Positions 1-9,200 of a DNA stretch of 64,000 nt are shown piece after piece. The notes below the pieces were generated by a model that worked only from the letters and a program-made list of their open reading frames with translations, ran no database searches and was not told the DNA's origin. The translations under genes and the position numbers were made by a program. The stretch covers positions 6,892,001 to 6,956,000 of the forward strand of contig OY783195.1 of the NCBI GenBank assembly GCA_963678675.1, read 5' to 3'. This DNA is from Xiphydria camelus. Lineage: Eukaryota > Arthropoda > Insecta > Hymenoptera > Xiphydriidae. How positions within the stretch are numbered: the first letter of the stretch is position 1; each line of letters begins with the position of its first letter.

Positions 1-1673
1 AAATTAAACATAAACCAGTGCTAGAAACATGGATACTACCGGAATATCGAGCCGAGGAACGACATAACAATATAACTCGCAGCACCGTTTCCCCTCCTGA
101 CTACGAACAAACGCGCGTTCTCGCCATTTTCCGTAATAAGCCCAGCACGAGTATATGCCACTCGCAAATTAGACCGCGTCGCCAACACGCGTATACATAT
201 TTATATGCAGTTCTCGCGACGCCGCGTTCGAGACCAAAGGAGAGCTCGTCGGGGTACCGATCTGTGACCGAAGTTAATTAATCCCCCTTTGTGCAGGCTG
301 GACCAAAGTGTGGTGCCCCGGCTCCGGAATTAGATTTACAATCCGGACTGTCCGAGAAACGAGTCCTCTCGGCAGCGCTACGCGGAAAAGCCATTCGTCG
401 TCGTTTCGACAGGGAGAAATAAAGAACCCGAAGGGGGGGCCCCACCACAGAATCTAAAACGATCCAAAGCGGGACCGTTCTTTTAATTATCCCGTCGACG
501 AGCGGCGAGCCGAGGAAAGGTCCGACGGGTGAAAAGAGGGGGGCGCGCGCACGAAGTACGGGGAAGGAGGGACATCAGGCGTGAAGCGGTGCGAGGGATC
601 GATTAATTCTTGTGGTCGAGAGGTAATTGAGCGGCCCATTCTTGCTTCCCAACCTGCAGGCTCGCCCCAACCCTCGCGATCCGCACGCTCGGGCGCGATT
701 GCGTAACGATCGCGGCTGCAGGTTGGCGCAGCCTGCAACCTGTCGCTAATGCATCGGGTGAGGAGTCGGACTTACAAATTGAATAGTAACGAACCGAGAT
801 GTGTGGCGCGAAAACGTGAGAATTTTACGTGAAATCGTTGGGAGATGAGGAATCTAGCTCGCGATTTCTCATAACGAAATTTCGCTATAGTTTATTGATA
901 TTATACAATCAGAGAAAAATCTGATTGAAAGAATCATAGTTTTAACCGGAAATCGTGTTCAATTTTGACGAGAACCATAATTCTATAGTTATTCTGGGCA
1001 GTGAGATTCTAATTACAGTAACAAAAGATCAGAATTGCTGCAACCATCCCATCCAATCATTATGTATCCGTTATGTTATCCTGAGAGCACATAAAGATAA
1101 CATATTAACGTAAAAGTGTTATGTATTTAATATGTAAAATATATGTAACTTTGTCACAAATTACAACCCCCGACGAGGGTTTCCTGCCGGAAGGGCGTAT
1201 CAACCAAAACATGATTTTTGTGGATACGCCCTTTTGGCAAGATACCCTCGATATAAAGAATAGTATGTCCATACCTTTCGTTTTGTTTTTGAATATTTCA
1301 GGAAGATATCATTAAAGAACGTTATATATTACCATAAAAAAACCTTTTCAATCAATTTTCAGTAGCTTAATTTTACAGACATGCATAGAAATGTATAAAT
1401 ATTACATAACACAAGTATGTATTATACTATCGTCATGTAAGTGGTACGTAATGTCTAGCTCACAATGTTGCTGACATTCTGCAGTGCCTGTGTGTTATTC
1501 GTGCATTATACGGGAATCATAGACACATATGTAACTATGTACAGCGTTAAATAACAGACAGCGTCGCATATTACGTAATCCGGTTGGCTGGGAAATAGAT
1601 AAATACAGATAAATATTCGACTAAAAAATACTTTTCAACGAATAGACGAGTCTATATTTCCCCCTATCTTCTA
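1..1673. other. Intergenic, no gene seen
   Basis: Moderately GC-rich up to about 750, then AT-rich. Short open frames lack splice context or recognisable domains. A small hairpin lies at 1174-1250. Confidence 0.5.
1174..1250. repeat. 77-bp inverted repeat
   Basis: Arms CGAGGGT...GGGCGTATC and GATACGCCC...ACCCTCG pair over about 28 bases around a short loop. The motif GATACGCCCTTTTGGCA recurs at 17.57 kb. Confidence 0.75.
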
Positions 1674-2753
1674 TCTATATATATAAAAATGAATGTTTGT
1701 CTGTCTATCTGTCTGTCTGTCTGTCTGTCTGTATGTATGTCTCGTATGCCGTCCTAAACCGTTCATCCGATTGCGATGAAATTTTGGGAAATGGTTGGAC
1801 GCATGCCTGCGATGGTTTCTGAGTTAGTAAATCTTATACAGGGTGTTCAAAAAGTCCCGGTACGGCCGATTATCTCAGCGGGAAAACATTTTAGAGAAAA
1901 ATGTTTAATACAAAACTTTAAGGATTTTCCCTTGGCTACCCAGTGGTCGTATTGGATTTGACCTTGACCGTGACCTTTAAGGTAATATCAAATGCCTTCC
2001 TAAACCGTTCATCCGATTGCGATGAAACTTTGGGGAATGGTTAGACGCATGCCCGCGAAGGTTTCTTAGGGCCGGTTTTACCAACACGGTATAAACGCGG
2101 TATAGCGCTATACTGAGAATAACCAGCAATAAGCCTTATGGTTATTCTCAGTATAGCGCTATACCGCGTTTATACCTGTTGGTAAAACCGGCCCTTATTG
2201 TTAGTAAATCTTATAATAGGTGTTCAAAAAGTAACGGTACTGATAATTATTATGCCTTCCTAAACCGTTCATCCGATTGCGATGAAAAGTTGGGAAATGG
2301 TTGGACGCATGCCCGCGAAGGTTTCTGAGTTAGTAAATCTTATACAGGGTGTTCAAAAAGTACCGGTACGGATGATTATTATGCCTTCCTAAACCATTCA
2401 TCCGATTGCGATGAAAATTTGGGGAACAGTTGGACGCATATCCGCGAAGGTTTCTGAGTTAGTAAATCTTATACAGGGTGTTCAAAAAGTCGAACTATAC
2501 TTGACCTAAATTTGACCTCCGCTGACAGTAAAGGTAACATGAAAAAAATGGTCAAGGACACATTTGAACGTGAAAAAAAATTAATTTGACCTCGATATAA
2601 CCTTGAAGGTCACGGTCAAGGTCAAATCCAATATGACCATTGCGTAGCCCGGAAAAAATACTAAAAGTTTTGTATTAAAAATGTATTTAAACAATGGTGG
2701 ACGGACAAAATCAATCCACAATCTACCCGTGCGAAGCCGGGACGGGCTGCTAG
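1674..2753 (+). mobile_element. Non-autonomous Helitron, copy 1
   Basis: Begins TCTATATATATAAAAATG after an A and ends in a GC-rich hairpin followed by CTGCTAG before a T: the 5'-TC, 3'-hairpin-CTAG and A|T target of Helitrons. A second copy sits at 33484-34919. Inside are a CTGT run, four copies of a unit starting CCTAAACCGTTCATCCGATT, and roughly 40-bp inverted repeats (near 1940 and 2610). No Rep/helicase is encoded. Confidence 0.88.
2069..2194. mobile_element. 126-bp palindromic MITE, PIF/Harbinger-type, nested in Helitron 1
   Basis: Near-perfect inverted arms start GGGCCGGTTTTACCAAC. TTA is repeated on both sides (2066-2068, 2195-2197). The other Helitron copy shows the empty site (TTTCTTATTGTTAG near 33850). 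A 3-bp TTA duplication fits PIF/Harbinger; no transposase is present. Confidence 0.85.
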
Positions 2754-4126
2754 TAAAAAATAAAACCAACATAGGGCAGAGAAACTAAGTATAGAAAAAG
2801 ACATTATCGACGATCAAAAGCCAACATAAACGAGACCCTCACAGACGTCAACACAATAGACTCCGCAACAATACCGACGAGTCCATCGCTTACGAACAAC
2901 TCGATGCGTCAACAATGTGGCACCTGCTCGTTCCCATACCCACGTATACACTTCGATCATCGAGAGGCATCGATCCTCCCCTCGTCCTTCGATCAATTTC
3001 CCCAAAAGGGCCCGTCCCAGTTTGCATCGCGGCGTTCCAAACCCCGGGAACGACCGAACAGCAGGTTTGTCGAATTTGAAAGTGGCTCTATTGTCGCGCT
3101 GGGATAGAATTAGTTATGTGGGGTGTCGGAATGGAGACGGGGGTCTGGCGCCGCTCGGACTGCAGGCAGACGGCCAGACAGGTGCAACCGCCGTCACCCG
3201 AGACCCGAGAGACCAACACTCGCGCCGCTTCTCCGTCAATCTTCGCGCGTACGGAGAGACGCGGCGAGCGTTGCGCACACATGCAAGCGCGCTCGGATCC
3301 CGGCATTTCTCCCGTCGGAGGTGTTCGCCGGGTACCTACTCGGCCAAGTGACACGTGACACGCCGCGGCTATACGATTATCATCGAAAAATGATATGTTT
3401 GTTTTTGTGGTCTGCCACTGGCAGGTCCCCCCGCGTGTGCAGTTTTCCCGCGGGAAACGGCCCGCGCTGGTTTCTAAGGTCGCCGTACGTACGGCTATAA
3501 TTAGCTCGGTTTCCTGAGGAAATTCGATAAGGCCGCCTCGCGAGATAGCTATCCGAATCGTTTTTCTCGTGTAAACATCTCGATTACGATGAGCGGCGAG
3601 GGAGGGAGAAACGTCTTGTCAGATTGGAAAGCTTACATGCAGTGTGGTGACGCGATACATGTGGTTATTTGTTCATATTATTTCGGGTAGATCGGAATCG
3701 AGAGCTTTTCTCGCAGTTTTCGGGCGAATCTCGAAGGAAATCTTGGAGATATCACGATACAATTTTAGCACAGTATGTTGAAAATGATGTATTCAGTGGA
3801 TGTAGTAATATTTCTGGATGCGCTGCATTCTTTAAATATTTCTTTTAAAGTATAAATTTGAAGAATCGGAAATACTTTCCGATTTAATCATTTATAGATG
3901 ACGAGCGTACTAATTAAATAATGCAGAGGCAGTTAAATAATGCTCAGAATGTGCCTCTAAGAATTTTCTACGATTTGTAAGGTAATTTTAATTATAGATA
4001 CGACGTAAGAGATATCAGCTCTAATAAACAATGTAAATAATATATTACGATTATTTTAATAGATTACTAATATAGAATTGCAATAAATTTAATAATAAAA
4101 AGGCGAGCAATTTATAATAATTAGAC
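2754..4126. other. Intergenic, GC-rich patch, no gene called
   Basis: Roughly 2.85-3.6 kb is GC- and CpG-rich with overlapping open frames on both strands. None shows a domain or convincing splice sites. It could be a promoter or a 5' exon of the downstream receptor, but the sequence does not show this. Confidence 0.4.
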
Positions 4127-4508
4127 TACCGTATGTATCATGCCAAATTAAACAAGCAGATATACCGACACTGCCGAAACTTTACCGACGGTCAAGAATT
4201 TTATAGTTAGAGTTGGCTTGAGAAGAGTGCGCTGTGTGTGCTGCGTGAGAGCGAAAAGTGTCAAACGTCTGATTTCCCGATAGCTGTTAATTCAAGAGAT
4301 CGAAGTGTTTCGTCTACTATTATTCAATACTTCGATTTTCCGAATTGACAGCTATCGGGAAATCAGACGTTTGACACTTTTCGCTCTCACGCAGCACACA
4401 CAGCGCACTCTTCTCAACCCAACTCTAACTATAAAATTCTTGACCGTCGGTAAAGTTTCGGCAGTGTCGGTATATCTGCTTGTTTAATTTGGCATGATAC
4501 ATACGGTA
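4127..4508. mobile_element. 382-bp foldback element, TA-flanked
   Basis: Arms of about 165 bp (TACCGTATGTATCATGCC and its complement) are nearly identical around a short loop. TA occurs at both outer ends. No coding capacity beyond arm-derived open frames. Confidence 0.85.
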
Positions 4509-6202
4509 TCTTCCAAAATAAAATTTTGTCAATGAATAATAGCATTCTCTACTGTACCGAGAGGGAAACCGCTTAAGGTAGGTCAGTATGTAGTACGGGC
4601 GTACATTTACAGGTGGAGTCTTTTTAAACCTATCAGAGATAAATAATAACAATAGGAGAAATTTGTATTATCTACAGACGATGCACTCAAACCTAAAGTA
4701 CCTACACCCGGCGTCTCGGATTCTGTCGTTGGTGACTGTTATTTTTAAACGTACTAACCAATGAACAATTAATTCTCATGCCCTCATTAACTACGGTGGC
4801 GTCTACTCTCATCAATGAAAGCATGAGGATTGATTGAGGCAGCGATGCTGCTTGATATAATATTAGAATTTGTCGATTACCTCCGTGCAGTCGAAACTCG
4901 TAGAGTATCGCTTTCCGTTTCGGTGCAACCGTTTCGATGAAATTTTGAGAAACTAGAAGGTTCCCGAGGCTCGTCAGTGCAAATGTCTATGAAAATCTAT
5001 ACGCGGCTCTTGATTCTCGACGTTTTCGATAATAGTCACGATATATTGAGTACATTTCCTTGATGTTTCGGATTACAAATCTCTCGCACGCGTGACAAAG
5101 ATACAATTATGTCCGCGGAGTTCGTGCAAGAGAGACAGGAAATGGCGTCCGAGGCTTGGCGGACTTGGCGAAACGTGTCGCATAGGTAGTACGTGACTAT
5201 CGGCAGAGTTTAACGGACGATTTTTGCAATATATTCAGAGCGAGAGTTCCATTCGCTATCTCAAAGACAGCGTCGATACGTCGGCAACAGGAATTATGTA
5301 TTCCAAGTGGAAATTCGCTTACCCGGATAGAATATATTTCAATTTCTCGAAGAACGGCGAGAGGAACGTCCAATTCGAACGGAATGCCGACCATGGTTGG
5401 CAGTACTACGCAGTTAGTTAAGACAGCAGTTCATTCGTGATAAAATAGGTATAGCAATACTGCTAAAAATATTATTAAAGATATTACAGATGAAACGATA
5501 GCAATTAATAACTTGAATTTTAAATAAATATTCTATCAAGAAATTGCGCATTTACATTTACAGCGGCTGAATTAGATACATAAGTACAATGCTGATCAAA
5601 AAATTTCGTCTTTTTCAAATTTGCTTTATTCGTGCCATCTATGAACATTTACGTGAACCTCCCAACAATTGAAACGATAAGAACCTCAATAAAAATATCA
5701 TTATCGGGTCATTGTCACACTAAATTATTACGAAATATGTCTCCAGGAGATCTCATTAGCGAGCAAGCCGAATTGTGTTATTAGAAATAAAAATTAAACA
5801 GGTTTCGCGGAATTCTGACGTACGAGAAAAGGTAACCTTTGTTCGGTGGCACTCGTGCGGACGTGACTTTCGTGGCATATTCAACTTCTGTTTCTACTCA
5901 CAAAACGAAGAACGTGATTTTTAGTGTCCGCGAGTTCTTCGCGTATGAAACTCGTGTTTCTTAATTATGGTCTATAAGTACACGTCGATTGAAGCAAAAG
6001 AGAAGTTCCTGTTTCATTTAGAGTCGCAGCGTTTTCTGCGCTTGTTGCAATAAAATGTCATCAATATTATCTGTGACTTTCAATCATAATCTTATCTCTG
6101 GCTTGTGAGAAAACGATTTATTCAATCAATAATGTAGCGGCTGGTAGTGCATCGCGAATAGTTGGATGTGTAGTGAATTTTATACAGGGGTAACTCTTGA
6201 AA
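4509..6202. other. Upstream region of the SEFIR receptor gene
   Basis: AT-rich, no supported gene. It presumably includes promoter and 5' leader of the receptor. An ATG at 6166 opens a frame that overlaps the receptor start out of frame. Confidence 0.4.
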
Positions 6203-6295
6203 ATGTTCAAGCCTATTGTTTATATACTGCTCCTTTATTGTTGGCGAATCAAGGTTTCCAGCTCTCTTTGTTACTCGGATTTCTGCCTAAGCCAG
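6203..6295 (+). CDS. SEFIR receptor exon 1: signal peptide
   Basis: Thirty-one codons starting MFKPIVYILLLYCW, a basic-hydrophobic signal sequence with a likely cleavage after the Ser run. It ends at CAG|GTACGC in phase 0. The ATG is the first in frame after TAA at 6191. Confidence 0.85.
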
Positions 6296-9200
6296 GTACG
6301 CAATTAATACAGATCCTATGCATCGATTCAGTGATTCATCGAGAAGGTTATATCTTATCTATCTAACTTCCGTAAAACAGGTATACAAATTTCGTTTTGA
6401 TCTTTCAGAATGTTCTACAACCAGATTCAAGATATCCGTGCGTGCTTACTCCCGTAAATCGTACAACAGGTAAGGAAAAACTCATTGAGTTTCCGCATTC
6501 AAGTTATTTAAAAATAATAATGTAATGACGTTACTTTAAGAATGTCAGGACCGAGTGTTTACGAATTTCGATGCGGAACCGCCGTCTGGAGAATCCCCGG
6601 GTAACTTTAAGTTGACGGCGTACGTTTTAGAAGAAAAACATCCAGACGGGATTGACAGAACGACTGCGTTTAACTTTTCCGTTACAAATATTAATTTCAG
6701 CAGTAAGTAGAAATTGGGCAGAAAGCTCGTAGCTTATTGCGCATCGAATATTGATTTATTTTACTTTCGACGGGCAGAACTATCTACGCGATATGAGAGC
6801 TTGTCCGGCGGTAAACCATCGGCCTGCCGAGATATAGAGATACACGAAAATGCGACTAACTTAGAGGGCAAAGAACTATTCGTGTCGTGCCCCTTCTCCG
6901 ACATTACGTCCGAAGGGATTTCTTACTCGTTAGAGTATGAAGTATCCGGGAAGAACTATGAATACAGCCGAAAATTGATATTTAAAGTACCGGTACACTC
7001 GCTCTTTCGTAAGTATTTAAATCAAAAGAAAAGTGTAGTCTCTCTTCTTCTAACAAGCATTGCATCGTCGCACGGCATTTATTCTACCTTTTCGTACTTA
7101 TCTTATTTTCAGGCGAGGATGTTATCGAAAGCTACCTGCCATTCATATACGTTGAGAAATCTAAGGAATATTATCTGACGCTGTACATTCAACCCGTGCC
7201 GAAGGAATTTAATGTAACCGAATACAAAGTCTGGGTGATCAGCAATGAAACGAACGAGGCCGTGCTTACAAAGAATCTTTTTCTAACCAACGAGAACGAG
7301 CACATTCGCGAGACTTTCTTAGTCTCTCAAGGAAGATACTATTTTAAAGTAGCCGCTTTACATGCAAACTGTCATGATGAAAGTACATGTAAAGTTAGTG
7401 TTTCACCGATCGTAGAAATAGGTGAGTTTAATTACTTTTATCGCTCGTCTCGCGGATAAACTATACCTACATTTGGAGCTAGCGCGAGACTAATCCATCC
7501 GACCGTTATTTATTTCAGATATATCGTCTCGTCTACTCTTAATGATCGTTTGTGTCATATGGATTGTTCCCGTGACGTTTGTGGCTTACTACGCCTACAA
7601 GGTTTGGAAACTGAAAGGTATGTATAAAAGCTTCATTCGCATTTGCACATTTTTAAAACTGTAATTCTAATGCTTTAATTTTAAAAAAAAGATGAAAGGA
7701 GGAAGTTCGCGGATCAGAAAAAAACAAACTGCTTATTGGTTTATTCTCCAACACATGCCGCTCACGTTAACATTATGACGGAGTTGGCGGTGTATTTGAG
7801 AAGCTGTAACGTCAATGCGATGATAGATAAATTGGATATTCCCGAAACCAGCCACCAGGTAAGAATTTTAATTCATTATTTGAGTCTGACGTGATAAGTA
7901 TAATGCGAAAGATGGATAAAGTGCATCATAGTGGCGTACATTTATTCGCGTTTTTCAACAAACTATTAATAACGTCGTATTGATAGTTTTAATACCTATG
8001 TGGATGTGAAGCTGTGATAGGAATAGCGAAATTCGAGAAAATTGGTACTCGCAGTAAAGAAGTACGAGATTTAATTAAAATTATTGGCCCGATACTAATT
8101 ATGATTTGTGAATATTAGAGATTAAAATGATAGACCAAGTATTTCAACATGACAAAGATAAGGAAAGTCGATTCTAAAACGCCCTGTTCTTTTTGAATAT
8201 CTCTAAATAGAGATGGTATAATGGAAGGAATATCATTTAGGATTTTCTTTGCAAACATTTTAAATAGTGAAATAAATTATCATCAGCAAAGTGTTGTTTA
8301 TCCAATAGATCATCGGTGGAAATGAATTAATTTTCATGAGACAATAAAAAATATGATATTTGCCACTATAAAACTTTTTCTTTTAGATTTTTTGAAAGTG
8401 TCACTTTTTCATGTACCACATTTTTACGCTATGGGGTTGTTCCAAATGAATACAGTGTGAATGATAAGTAAACTACAATTGTAATTTCATAAGAGATATA
8501 CAAAATCCATATTGTATTGAATTAAATACAAGGTGAGCGAAAGGGTTAATTCAAAACCTATATCTCTGGTCAAAGTGCAGGGCGAATAAACGATGGCGCA
8601 TGGTATTTTAGGTTAGGATAACATCTTACCGACGGCGCCAGCGGCACTTGATTTGGGGGTTATGTTTGTAAGGCTTTTTGTTTCGATCCGCCGGGTCCGC
8701 CCAAATGTTGAATGCGGATACATCTTCGCTTCATCAATAAATCCATACATTCAGTTTCACTTCGCGAATTTTCAAAGTAGGTATCAAATTCCGATAACCA
8801 CGCTTTAGATCCGTTCTGCTGTAGGGATGTGCGATTTAAATCGATTCTTCAAAAGATCGAACTTTTTTTCGAAAAATTGCGATTTTTGGATCGATTCTTC
8901 AAAGTCGATTCTTTGTTTGGATCGATTCATTACTGGCGAAATCGATCTACCTTTTTGCCATAAAAATTTTTTAAAAATAATTAAATACAAAAATAAAGAA
9001 AAGGAAAAATTCTTCTAATGATAAAATTACGAATACGGCATTTGAATACTTAAATGTGAAGTTAAGTTCAGATGAATTAAAAAGATTACGACCGATAAGG
9101 AAGGAAATCGCTAGGTCTTTCGAAATTCGAATAATAACGTAAACTTTCATCATTCAAGGTTTTGGCGGGATTAGCCCTGTTCTAATGTTCTCTAACCTCT

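Noticed and set aside
1690..1740. CTGT repeats as a possible CRISPR-like array
   Set aside because: Simple microsatellite in a Helitron end; no spacers.
1776..1961. Open frame MKFWEMVGRMPAM... (and its twin at 33558-33743)
   Set aside because: Lies wholly inside the Helitron repeat units; not a gene.
2917..3500. Overlapping open frames of 88-144 codons on both strands
   Set aside because: A by-product of GC-rich sequence with few stops; no recognisable domain.
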